A stretch of 64,000 nt of DNA from assembly GCF_046297595.1 (NCBI RefSeq), contig NZ_JBKBHT010000003.1:1-64000 (forward strand). The letters run 5' to 3'. A model generated the notes under the pieces. That model did no database searches. It was given only the letters and a program-made list of their open reading frames with translations, and was not told the origin of the DNA. Made by a program: the position numbers and the translations under genes. This DNA comes from Ferrovibrio sp046297595. GTDB taxonomy: Bacteria > Pseudomonadota > Alphaproteobacteria > Ferrovibrionales > Ferrovibrionaceae. Position 1 is the first letter of the stretch, and each line of letters starts with the position of its first letter. This document shows positions 52,388 through 60,571 of this stretch, one piece after another.

Positions 52388-52474
52388 CGATAAATAATCG
52401 TTTGATAATTGCTAATCCGACATGACAGGCATGCATATATCGCATACGATAAATTATCGCACGATATATAATCG
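52388..52474. promoter_or_regulatory. Three copies of a 13-bp operator-like palindrome
   Basis: CGATAAATAATCG (52388-52400), CGATAAATTATCG (52447-52459) and CGATATATAATCG (52462-52474) lie in the AT-rich gap between the divergent esterase and OhrR-like genes. All fit CGATAwATwATCG. The last two are 15 bp apart centre to centre and 26 bp before the regulator start. These are probable binding sites of the MarR-family protein. Confidence 0.75.
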
Positions 52475-52499
52475 CGAGTGTATTCCGGAGATCGCACCA

Positions 52500-52967
52500 A
52501 TGCCCGACGCCCCCACCCCTATCCGCAGCGACATACTGGCCCTGGATAACCAGCTCTGCTTCGCGGTCTATTCCACCGGGCTGGCCTTCAACCGCCTGTA
52601 CAAACCGCTGCTGGATGCGATGGGGCTGACCTATCCGCAATACCTGGTGATGCTGGCGCTGTGGGAAAGCGACGGCCTGATGGTGGGTGAGCTGGGCGAG
52701 CGGCTGTTCCTGGAATCCAGCACGCTGACGCCCCTGCTCAAGCGGCTGGAAACGGCCGGCTACATCACGCGCCGACGCAATCCCGAGGATGAACGCCAGG
52801 TACACATCAATCTGACCGAAAAGGGCCGTATATTGCAGCAGCAGGCCATGGCCTGCCCGGCCACAGTGCTGAAAGCCTCGGGCCAGAGCATGGAGCAGCT
52901 GATGCAGATGAAGAATGCGGCCGTGAAGCTGCGCGACGCCTTCAACGCTTTCAACGCGGCGCGCTGA
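52500..52967 (+). CDS. OhrR-like MarR family transcriptional regulator
   Basis: MarR-family winged-helix regulator of 155 residues. The N-terminus 'LALDNQLCFAVYSTGLAFNRLYKPLLDAMGLTYPQYLVMLALWE' is the OhrR pattern, with a reactive Cys near residue 20 ('NQLCF') and the tyrosines that sense its sulfenic state. The DNA-binding helix lies in 'FLESSTLTPLLKRLETAGYITRRR'. OhrR senses organic hydroperoxides and usually controls ohr. Here the neighbour is a secreted esterase and ohr is not next to it. A second Cys in 'AMACPATV' may resolve the oxidised one. Confidence 0.92.
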   Translation: MPDAPTPIRSDILALDNQLCFAVYSTGLAFNRLYKPLLDAMGLTYPQYLVMLALWESDGLMVGELGERLFLESSTLTPLLKRLETAGYITRRRNPEDERQVHINLTEKGRILQQQAMACPATVLKASGQSMEQLMQMKNAAVKLRDAFNAFNAAR

Positions 52968-52985
52968 AGACTGCTCCCGCCTTGC

Positions 52986-53855
52986 TCAGCGGCCGGTGCG
53001 GAAGGGATGCGCGGTGAAGACGCCGATCACCTTCAGCGAGCGGCTGAAATATTCCAGTTCCTGCAAGGCCAGGTCGACGTTGCGCTGGGCCGGATGGCCT
53101 TCGATCTCGGCATAGAATTCCGCCACCTGGAAGCCGTCCGACAGATAGCTTTCCAGCTTTACCACGTTGACGCCGTTGGTGGCGAACCCGCCGAGCGCCT
53201 TGTACAGCGCCGCCGGCACGCTGCGCACGCGGAACATGATCGCGGTGAGGCTGTTGCCAAGTTGCGGATCGGGGTCGCGGCGCTGGCGCTCCAGCTTGAT
53301 GAAACGCGTGGTGTTGGTGTGGTTGTCCTCGATATCGGCGCGCAGCACCTGCAGGCCGTAAAGCTCGCCGGCGATGGAGGAGGCAATCGCCGCCTCTTCC
53401 GGATTGTTGCGCTCGGCCACTTCCTTAGCCGAACCGGCCGTGTCGCTGGACACAATCGGTTCGATGCCGAGATCCTTGATCACGCGCCGGCATTGCGACA
53501 GCGCTTGCACATGGCTGTAGACGCGCCTGATGCTTTTCAGGCTGGCCGATTTCGGCGCCAGCAGTTGATGCCGCACGCGCAGGAAATGTTCGGCCGTGAT
53601 GTAGAGACCGCCTTCGGGCAGCAGCTGATGGATGTCGGCGACGCGGCCGGCGGTGGAATTCTCGATCGGGATAAGGCCGCAGGCCGCTTTGCCTTCGCGC
53701 ACCGCAATGAAGGCATCCTCGAACGTGGCGCAGGGCAATGGCACCAGATCAGGCAGAGCCTCGCGGCAGGCCAGATGCGAATAGGCGCCCGGTGCGCCCT
53801 GGAAAGCGACGACGCGCGCAGGATCGGTGGCGGCGGTGGCAATCTGGGCGGGCAT
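52986..53855 (-). CDS. pheA: Prephenate dehydratase
   Basis: Monofunctional prephenate dehydratase of 289 residues, the phenylalanine branch. 'VAFQGAPGAYSHLACREALP' starts the catalytic domain, with 'GLIPIENSTAGRVADIHQLL' and the catalytic 'NTTRFIKLERQR'. A C-terminal ACT domain ('ALGGFATNGVNVVKLESYLSDGFQVAEFYAEIEGH') gives feedback inhibition by phenylalanine. Downstream of kdsB on the minus strand, a common pairing in Alphaproteobacteria. Confidence 0.95.
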   Translation of the reverse strand: MPAQIATAATDPARVVAFQGAPGAYSHLACREALPDLVPLPCATFEDAFIAVREGKAACGLIPIENSTAGRVADIHQLLPEGGLYITAEHFLRVRHQLLAPKSASLKSIRRVYSHVQALSQCRRVIKDLGIEPIVSSDTAGSAKEVAERNNPEEAAIASSIAGELYGLQVLRADIEDNHTNTTRFIKLERQRRDPDPQLGNSLTAIMFRVRSVPAALYKALGGFATNGVNVVKLESYLSDGFQVAEFYAEIEGHPAQRNVDLALQELEYFSRSLKVIGVFTAHPFRTGR

Positions 53856-53894
53856 GGAAATCCCTTCGACTGGGCGGCGTGTGGCGAGCGGAGA

Positions 53895-54671
53895 TTATCG
53901 TTGCGCGGCCATCACCTGGCGGATGCGCTCAAGGTCGGCCGGAGTATCGACACCGAGCGGCAGGGTGTCAACGACGGCCGCCGCGATCCGCATGCCGTTC
54001 TCCAGCGCGCGCAGTTGCTCCAGCTTCTCGCGCTGTTCCAGTGGCGAAGGCGGCAACGCGACGAAGCGCTGCAGAGCCGCACGGCGATAGGCATAGATGC
54101 CGATATGGTGCCATAGCGGCCCCTCGCCGCCCGGCACCGGGCGGCGGCTGAAATACAGCGCCGGTCCGATGCTCTCGCCCGGCCGCAGGCTGAGCACGGC
54201 CTTCACCACGTTGGGGTCGTCGATTTCGTGCCGGTCCACGATGGGCGTCGCCAGGGTGGCAATGTCGATGCGCGGATCGGCCAGCGGCTTCAGCGCCGCG
54301 GCGACGATGGCGGGATCGATGGCGGGCAGATCGCCCTGCAGGTTGATCACGGCATCATGCCGGCCCTCGGGATCGAGCTTGACCAGCGCCTCGTGGATAC
54401 GGTCGGAACCCGAGGGGTGGTTCGGATCGGTCATCACTGCCTCCCCGCCGGCAGCCCGCACGGCGCCGGCGATGGCTTCGTCGCCGCAGGCCACGGCCAC
54501 GCGGGCGAAACCGGCTTCGCGCGCGCGACGCAGGCAATGCACGATCATCGGCTGGCCATGGATGTCGGCCAGGGGCTTGTCGGGCAGGCGCGTGGAGGCC
54601 AGCCGCGAGGGAATCAGCACGATCGGGTTGCTGGGCAGGCTGGACGAGCTAAGTGTCTGGTCGGCAGTCAT
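53895..54671 (-). CDS. kdsB: 3-deoxy-manno-octulosonate cytidylyltransferase
   Basis: CMP-Kdo synthetase of 258 residues that activates Kdo for lipopolysaccharide. 'VLIPSRLASTRLPDKPLADIHGQPMI' carries the CTP-binding Arg and Lys, 'GGEAVMTDPNHPSGSDRI' the second motif, and 'VINLQGDLPAIDP' the metal-binding Asp. In most KdsB this reads 'NVQGDEP', and the Leu for Glu change here is common in Alphaproteobacteria. ATG 54671. Confidence 0.94.
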   Translation of the reverse strand: MTADQTLSSSSLPSNPIVLIPSRLASTRLPDKPLADIHGQPMIVHCLRRAREAGFARVAVACGDEAIAGAVRAAGGEAVMTDPNHPSGSDRIHEALVKLDPEGRHDAVINLQGDLPAIDPAIVAAALKPLADPRIDIATLATPIVDRHEIDDPNVVKAVLSLRPGESIGPALYFSRRPVPGGEGPLWHHIGIYAYRRAALQRFVALPPSPLEQREKLEQLRALENGMRIAAAVVDTLPLGVDTPADLERIRQVMAAQR

Positions 54672-54886
54672 TTGCGGTCCTGATCGCGAGGCGGCTAAGG
54701 TGCGGCAATCCGCCGCAGCCCGGGCAGGCGGATGCCCTGTCCGGCGGGATATATACGGGTTGCGAACGGACCGGGGAAGCCGCTAATGTCACGGCGATTT
54801 TTTGGGCCGTTTCGGCCTGTTTTAGACCGGTTTCGCTGCCCCGTCCCCAACTACCGGCGCAGCGTCGATGGCAGGAGTGTCGCGAG

Positions 54887-55432
54887 ATGGATAGTTTCGA
54901 ACTGAACAAGATGATCGGCGCCGTGCTGTTCTGCCTGCTGATCATCATGGGCGTGAATCAGTTCGGCAACATCCTGGTCTCGCCGAAGAAGCTGGCCGAG
55001 CCGGCCTACAAGATCGAAGTGGCCGAGGAAGCCCCGAAGGGCGGCGCCGGCGCTGCGGCCAAGCAGGAAGAGGCCGATCCGCCGATCGCCACCCTGCTCG
55101 CCTCAGCCAATGTCGATGCCGGCAAGAAGGCTTTCAGCAAGTGCGCGGCCTGCCACACCCCCGACAAGGGCGGCGCGGCCAAGGTCGGCCCGAACCTCTA
55201 CGACATCGTCGGCGCCCCGAAGGGCCACATGTCCGGCTTCTCCTATTCCGACGGCCTGATGAAGACCGGCGGCGAATGGAGCTATGAAAGCCTCTATGCC
55301 TTCCTGAAGAACCCGAAGGCCTATGCCCCGGGCACCAAGATGGCCTATGCCGGCTCGAAGAGCGCCAAGGAGCGCGCCGACCTGATCGCCTATCTGCGGT
55401 CGCTGTCGGACAGCCCCAAGCCGCTGCCGTAA
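54887..55432 (+). CDS. Membrane-anchored cytochrome c (CycM type)
   Basis: Cytochrome c of 181 residues. An uncleaved N-terminal helix ('MIGAVLFCLLIIMGVNQFGNIL', about 9-30) anchors it, a Lys/Ala/Glu-rich linker follows, and the heme site is CAACH at 86-90 with the methionine ligand Met152 in 'PGTKMAYAG'. This matches CycM-type cytochromes that link the bc1 complex to cytochrome c oxidase. Divergent from kdsB. A terminator-like hairpin follows the gene and overlaps the start of hisN. Confidence 0.93.
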   Translation: MDSFELNKMIGAVLFCLLIIMGVNQFGNILVSPKKLAEPAYKIEVAEEAPKGGAGAAAKQEEADPPIATLLASANVDAGKKAFSKCAACHTPDKGGAAKVGPNLYDIVGAPKGHMSGFSYSDGLMKTGGEWSYESLYAFLKNPKAYAPGTKMAYAGSKSAKERADLIAYLRSLSDSPKPLP

Positions 55433-55452
55433 TCGCCTAAAGCTTTCAGACC

Positions 55453-55499
55453 AGGGCCGGGAATCGTCGACATGCGCGACATCCCGGCCTTTTCTGTTT
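55453..55499 (+). terminator. Terminator-like hairpin spanning the hisN start codon
   Basis: GGCCGGGA (55455-55462) pairs with TCCCGGCC (55482-55489) and is followed by TTTTCTGTTT. The 19-base loop holds the ATG at 55472. It would end the cytochrome transcript and, if read through, would hide the hisN start. Confidence 0.6.
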
Positions 55500-56269
55500 C
55501 CGCCGACACGCTGATCGGTTTCGCCAACCATCTGGCCGATCTGGCCGGCGCGGCGATCCGCCCGCATTTCCGCCAGCGCCTCGATATCGAGGCCAAGGGC
55601 GACGCCTCGCCCGTCACCATCGCCGACCGCGCCGCCGAAACCGCCATGCGCCAGGCCATCGAGGCGAAATACCCCGATCACGGCATCTATGGCGAGGAAT
55701 ACGGCCATGTCCGGCCGGAAGCGCCGTGGCAATGGATCCTCGATCCCATCGACGGCACCAAAAGCTTCGTCACCGGCCTGCCGATCTTCGGCACCCTGAT
55801 CGCGCTGACTTTCGAAGGCCAGCCGGTGCTGGGCGTGATCGACCAGCCGAATATGCGCGACCGCTGGGTTGGCGCGCTGGGCCGCGCCACCATATTCAAT
55901 GGCATGGCAACCCGTGCGAATCCCCGCAGCGACCTGGCCAAGGCAGCCGTGGCCACCACTTCCGTGGGCCTGTTCAATGCCGCCGAAGCCGCGGCCTTCG
56001 AGAGTCTGCGCAAGGCCTGCTGGCTCAATAGGCTGTCCGGCGACTGCATCGTTTTTGGCCTGGTCGCCTCGGGTTTCGTGGATGTGGTCGTCGAGAGCCG
56101 GGTGCAGCCCTATGATTACGCGGCGCTGGTTCCCGTGGTGGAAGGCGCCGGCGGCGTAATCACCGACTGGGAAGGCCGGCCGCTCGATACACGCAATCCC
56201 GCCCGCGTGCTGGCGGCCGCCAATCCGGCCCTGCACGCGGCGGCGCAGGCCTATCTGTCCGGAGCATGA
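55472..56269 (+). CDS. hisN: Histidinol-phosphatase (IMPase family)
   Basis: IMPase-fold phosphatase of 265 residues. Metal sites: 'GEEYGHVRPEAPWQWILDPIDGTKSFVTGLPIFGTLIAL' (about 72-110), with the 'DPIDGTKSF' form typical of HisN, and 'PYDYAALVPVVEGAGGVITDWEG' at the C-terminus. It would remove phosphate from histidinol phosphate. HisN and inositol phosphatases are hard to separate without phylogeny. The start lies in a hairpin loop. It is followed 23 bp later by the first Yej-type binding protein. Confidence 0.85.
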   Translation: MRDIPAFSVSADTLIGFANHLADLAGAAIRPHFRQRLDIEAKGDASPVTIADRAAETAMRQAIEAKYPDHGIYGEEYGHVRPEAPWQWILDPIDGTKSFVTGLPIFGTLIALTFEGQPVLGVIDQPNMRDRWVGALGRATIFNGMATRANPRSDLAKAAVATTSVGLFNAAEAAAFESLRKACWLNRLSGDCIVFGLVASGFVDVVVESRVQPYDYAALVPVVEGAGGVITDWEGRPLDTRNPARVLAAANPALHAAAQAYLSGA

Positions 56270-56292
56270 TCTTTTCCCTGGGAGCGACCCGA

Positions 56293-58122
56293 ATGCGAAC
56301 CATCCTGTTGTCCGCCCTGCTCGCCCTCACGCTGACCAACCCGACATTTGCCCAGACTGGTGACGCCCAGGCCGGCAAAACCAGCCATGCGCTTTCGCTG
56401 ATCGGCACGCCGAAATACGGCCCGGATTTCAAGCAGCTCGATTATGTCAATCCCAACGCGCCGAAAGGCGGTGAGGTGAAGCTCTATGCCGTGGGCGGCT
56501 TCGACAGCCTCAACCCGTTCATCCCCAAAGGCGACGAGGCGCCAGGCCTGGGGCTTGTCTATGAAACCCTGATGGTTTCGCCGATGGACGACGACACCAG
56601 CGAATACGGCCTGATCGCCGAAACCGTAGAAGTGCCCGAGGATCTGAGCTGGGTCACGTTCAATCTGCGGGCAGAGGCGAAATGGGCCGATGGCAAAGCT
56701 ATCACGGCCGAGGATGTGGCCTGGAGCTTCGAGCAGATTCAAAAACACGGCGATCCGCAGCTGCAGCTCTATTACGCCAATGTGCAGAAGGCCGAGGTGC
56801 TGGGGCCGCGCAAGGTGAAGTTCCATTTCTCCGGCCCGAAGAACCGCGAACTGCCGCAGATCATGGGCCAGTTGCCGGTGGTGCAGAAGGCACAGTGGGA
56901 GAAACGTGGCTTCGACAAGACCACGCTGGAACCCTGGACCGGTTCGGGGCCATACAGGATCGCCGGGCTGGAAGCCAACCGCTTCATCGTCTACGAGCGC
57001 CGCAACGACTGGTGGGCGAAAGACCTGCCGATCAACAAGGGGCGCTACAACTTCGATCGCATCCGCTACGACCTCTATCGCGACACCACCGTGACGCTGG
57101 AAGCCTTCAAGTCGGGACAATACGATTTCCGGCGCGAGAATATCGCCCGTGTCTGGGCTACCGGCTACGACTTCCCGGCCGTGCAGCAGGGCCTGGTGAA
57201 GAAAGTGGAACTGCCGCATGAGCGGCCATCGGGCCTGAGCGGTTTTGTGTTCAACATCCGTCGCGCCAAGTTCCAGGATGTGCGCGTGCGCCGCGCCCTG
57301 ACGCTGGCCTTCGATTACGAATGGACCAACAAAACCTTCTTTTATGGCGGCTACGCCCGCTCCAGCAGCTATTTCGAGAATTCTGATTTCGCCGCCCGCG
57401 GCGAACCATCGGCTGCCGAGCTCAAACTGCTGGAACCGTTCCGCGACAAGCTGCCCAAGGAAGTCTTCGGGCCGGCCTATCAGGCGCCGACCTCCGACGG
57501 TTCGGGACAGGACCGCAGGAACCTGCGCGAAGCCGCCCGCCTGCTGAAAGAAGCCGGCTGGGAGGTTAAAGACGGCAGGCTGCGCAACGCCAGGGGAGAG
57601 ACGCTGGATATCGAATTCCTGCTGTCCGACCCCACGTATGAACGCATCGTGGCGCCCTGGGCCCAGAACCTGCAGCGGCTGGGCGTGGCCCTGACCATGC
57701 GTACGGTGGATTCGGCGCAGTATGTCGCCCGTTTGCGCAGCTTCGATTACGACATGGTGTTCTCGGGCTGGGGCCAGTCCAATTCGCCGGGCAACGAACA
57801 GCGCAGCTTCTTCTCCTCGGCCGCCGCCGACAATACCTCCAGCAGCAACTGGATCGGCCTGAAAAGTCCTGTGGTGGACAAGCTGATCGATGCGGTGATC
57901 TACGCCCCTGACCGCGATAGCCTGATCACGGCCACGCGCGCGCTGGACCGCGTGCTGACCTGGGGCCAGTATCTGGTTCCGGGCTGGAGCCTGCGCGCCG
58001 ATCGCATCGTCTACTGGGACAAGTTCGGCCTGCCGCCCAAGACGCCGAAGAATGGCACCGACTTCATGGCCTGGTGGGTCGATCCGGCCAAGGCCGCGAA
58101 ACTGGCCGGCGCGAAGCAGTAG
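56293..58122 (+). CDS. Peptide ABC transporter substrate-binding protein, YejA-like (copy 1)
   Basis: Periplasmic binding protein of 609 residues with signal peptide ('ILLSALLALTLTNPTFAQT', about 3-21). Family features: 'GPDFKQLDYVNPNAPKGGEV', 'FDSLNPFIPKGDEAPG', 'NFDRIRYDLYRDTTVTLEAFKSGQYDFRREN' and 'TDFMAWWVDPAKAAKLA'. It is the YejA branch of oligopeptide-binding proteins, which feeds peptides and microcin C-like compounds to YejBEF. A second, different copy lies at 58742, after an acetyltransferase gene. Confidence 0.92.
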   Translation: MRTILLSALLALTLTNPTFAQTGDAQAGKTSHALSLIGTPKYGPDFKQLDYVNPNAPKGGEVKLYAVGGFDSLNPFIPKGDEAPGLGLVYETLMVSPMDDDTSEYGLIAETVEVPEDLSWVTFNLRAEAKWADGKAITAEDVAWSFEQIQKHGDPQLQLYYANVQKAEVLGPRKVKFHFSGPKNRELPQIMGQLPVVQKAQWEKRGFDKTTLEPWTGSGPYRIAGLEANRFIVYERRNDWWAKDLPINKGRYNFDRIRYDLYRDTTVTLEAFKSGQYDFRRENIARVWATGYDFPAVQQGLVKKVELPHERPSGLSGFVFNIRRAKFQDVRVRRALTLAFDYEWTNKTFFYGGYARSSSYFENSDFAARGEPSAAELKLLEPFRDKLPKEVFGPAYQAPTSDGSGQDRRNLREAARLLKEAGWEVKDGRLRNARGETLDIEFLLSDPTYERIVAPWAQNLQRLGVALTMRTVDSAQYVARLRSFDYDMVFSGWGQSNSPGNEQRSFFSSAAADNTSSSNWIGLKSPVVDKLIDAVIYAPDRDSLITATRALDRVLTWGQYLVPGWSLRADRIVYWDKFGLPPKTPKNGTDFMAWWVDPAKAAKLAGAKQ

Positions 58123-58136
58123 GAAAAAGAGAGAGC

Positions 58137-58745
58137 ATGAGCTGGCTGAAACCCGTCACGCTGCAGGACAGCGCCGTCGCCCTGGCGCCATTAAGCCATG
58201 CGCATCGCGATGCGCTGGCGGAAGCCACGCGGGACGGCGAATTGTGGAAGTTGTGGTACACCGCCATACCGACGCCGGACGGCATGGCCGCAGAGATCGA
58301 CCGTCGCCTCGGCCTGGCCGAAAAGGGCACCATGCTGCCCTTCACCGTGATCGACAAGACTGATAACGGCAGGCCGGTGGGCATGACCACCTACATGAAT
58401 GTCGATGCCGCCAACAAACGCGTCGAGATCGGGTCGACCTGGTATCGCAAAAGCGTGCAGCGCTCGGCTCTGAACACCCGCGCCAAACTGATGCTGCTGG
58501 CCCATGCCTTCGAGGACCTGAGCTGCATTGCCGTCGAATTCCGCACGCATTTCTTCAATCACCAGAGCCGCAAGGCGATTGAGCGGCTGGGCGCCAAGCA
58601 GGACGGCATCCTGCGCAACCACCAGGTGGCACCGAACGGCACGCTGCGCGACACCGTGGTCTACAGCATCCTGCCGGCCGAATGGCCGACGGTGAAGGCG
58701 CATTTGCGCCATCGCCTGAGCCTGTCCGGAGACCAGCCCGCGTGA
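58137..58745 (+). CDS. RimJ/RimL-like GNAT acetyltransferase inside yej operon
   Basis: GNAT protein of 202 residues of the RimJ/RimL type: 'VALAPLSHAHRDALAEATRDGELWKLWYTAIP', 'EIGSTWYRKSVQRSALNTRAKLMLLAHAFEDL' (acetyl-CoA loop) and 'FNHQSRKAIERLGAKQDGILRNH'. It sits between two YejA-like genes, 14 bp after the first and overlapping the second by 4 bp (GTGA), so it is part of the operon. RimL/MccE-type enzymes detoxify processed microcin C entering through Yej. That parallel suggests this enzyme acetylates an imported compound; not proven. Confidence 0.88.
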   Translation: MSWLKPVTLQDSAVALAPLSHAHRDALAEATRDGELWKLWYTAIPTPDGMAAEIDRRLGLAEKGTMLPFTVIDKTDNGRPVGMTTYMNVDAANKRVEIGSTWYRKSVQRSALNTRAKLMLLAHAFEDLSCIAVEFRTHFFNHQSRKAIERLGAKQDGILRNHQVAPNGTLRDTVVYSILPAEWPTVKAHLRHRLSLSGDQPA

Positions 58746-60559
58746 GGCGGCGCGCGCTTGCCGCCCTGCTGCTCCTGCTGGCGGCCGGCGCCGCCCAGGC
58801 CGAACCACGCCACGGCCTGTCGGCTTTCGGCGATCTGAAATATCCGCCAGATTTCCGGCATTTCGATTATGTGAATCCCAATGCGCCGAAGGGCGGCGAG
58901 CTGCGCGGCTGGCAGCTTGACGGTTTCGACAATCTCAATCCCCTGATCCTCAAGGGCGTGATGGCGCGCAATCTGGGCCTGAGTTTCCAGAGCCTGATGG
59001 TGCGGGCGATGGACGAGCCCGATGCGGTCTACGCCGATCTGGCCAGAAGCGCCGATCTGGCGCCGGATCGCTCTTCCGTCACCTTCCAGATCAACGAGCG
59101 GGCACGCTGGCATGACGGCAGCCCGGTGACGGCCGACGATGTGGTCTTCACCGTGGAGGCCACAAAGAAGGACGGCCATCCGCTCTATCAACTGATCCTG
59201 CGCGACGTGGACAGCGTGACCGCCGACGGACCACGCCGTGTGACCTTCCGCTTTGCCGAGACGGAAAGCCGGCGCGACCTGCCGCTGATCGTCGCCACTC
59301 TGCCTATCCTGCCGAAAGCCTGGTTCAAGGGCCGCGACTTCGCCTCCCCGACCATCGAGCCGATCACCGGCTCCGGACCCTATCGCATCGCCCGCGTGGA
59401 TGCCGGCCGCAGCATCGTGTTCCAGCGCGTAACCGACTGGTGGGCTAAGGACCTGCCGGTGCATCGCGGCCGCTACAACTTCGCGCAGATCCGCGAGGAT
59501 TATTACCGCGACCGCGACATCGCAGCCGAAGCCTTCTTCGCCGGTGAATACGACTATCGCGAAGAGGTGATCGCCCGCGTCTGGGCCACCGGATACAAGG
59601 GCAAACCGGCCTTCGACCAGGGCCGCATCAAACGCGAGGTGCTGAAGGACGAAACGCCATCGGGCGTGCAGGCCTGGTTTCTCAACAGCCGCAAACCGCA
59701 TCTGAGCGATCCACGCGTCCGGCAGGCTCTCAATCTGGCTTACGATTATGAATGGGCCAACAAAACGCTGTTCTATGGCCTGTACAAGCGCACCCGCTCG
59801 ATGTTCGAGAATTCCGACCTCGCCGCCACCGGCCTGCCTTCGGATGCCGAACTGAAGCTGCTGGAGCCGTTCCGCACCCAGGTGCCGCCGCAGGTTTTTG
59901 CCCAAGAATTCCAGCCGCCGCGCACGGACGGTTCGGGCAACAACCGCGCCAATCTGAAACAGGCGCAGGCCCTGCTGCTGCAGGCCGGCTGGCGCATCGA
60001 GAACGGCAAGCTGGTCGACGCCCAGGGCAAACCCTTCGAGCTGGAATTCATGCTCTATGAGCCCAGCTTCCAGCGCATCATCAATCCCTTCGCCCGCAAC
60101 CTGGAACGCATCGGCATCACCGTCTCGATCCGCGTGGTGGATATCTCGGCCTTCGAGAACCGCATGCGCAGCTTCGATTTCGACATCATGTCGCGCCGTT
60201 TCGTCCAGCCGCTGACGCCGGGCGTGGAACAGCGCAACTACTGGACGTCGCGCGCCGCCGAAACGGTGGGCAGCTTCAATTTCTCCGGCGTGCGCGATCC
60301 GGCGGTGGACGACCTGGTGGAGCATATCGTCTCGGCAAGCAGTCGCGACGAGTTGCGCGCCGCCACCCGCGCTTTGGACCGGGTTCTGATGTGGGGCTGG
60401 TATGTGATCCCGCATTGGTACAGTGGCACGGTGAAACTGGGCTACTGGGACCGCTTTGTCCGCCCGGCCGTGAAACCCACCTATGATGTGGGCCTGGTCG
60501 ATACCTGGTGGATCGATCCGGAAAAAGACAAGGCATTGAATTTGCCGCGTCAGAGGTGA
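58742..60559 (+). CDS. Peptide ABC transporter substrate-binding protein, YejA-like (copy 2)
   Basis: Second YejA-type binding protein, 605 residues from GTG 58742, which overlaps the acetyltransferase stop. Signal peptide 'RRRALAALLLLLAAGAAQA' (2-20). Shared family segments with copy 1 include 'HFDYVNPNAPKGGELRG', 'WWAKDLPVHRGRYNF' and 'TLFYGLYKRTRSMFENSDLAATGLPSDAELKLLEPFR'. Sequence divergence from copy 1 is large, so it is an old duplication with likely different ligand range. yejB follows 12 bp later. Confidence 0.93.
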   Translation: MRRRALAALLLLLAAGAAQAEPRHGLSAFGDLKYPPDFRHFDYVNPNAPKGGELRGWQLDGFDNLNPLILKGVMARNLGLSFQSLMVRAMDEPDAVYADLARSADLAPDRSSVTFQINERARWHDGSPVTADDVVFTVEATKKDGHPLYQLILRDVDSVTADGPRRVTFRFAETESRRDLPLIVATLPILPKAWFKGRDFASPTIEPITGSGPYRIARVDAGRSIVFQRVTDWWAKDLPVHRGRYNFAQIREDYYRDRDIAAEAFFAGEYDYREEVIARVWATGYKGKPAFDQGRIKREVLKDETPSGVQAWFLNSRKPHLSDPRVRQALNLAYDYEWANKTLFYGLYKRTRSMFENSDLAATGLPSDAELKLLEPFRTQVPPQVFAQEFQPPRTDGSGNNRANLKQAQALLLQAGWRIENGKLVDAQGKPFELEFMLYEPSFQRIINPFARNLERIGITVSIRVVDISAFENRMRSFDFDIMSRRFVQPLTPGVEQRNYWTSRAAETVGSFNFSGVRDPAVDDLVEHIVSASSRDELRAATRALDRVLMWGWYVIPHWYSGTVKLGYWDRFVRPAVKPTYDVGLVDTWWIDPEKDKALNLPRQR

Positions 60560-60571
60560 GAGAGTAGCGCC

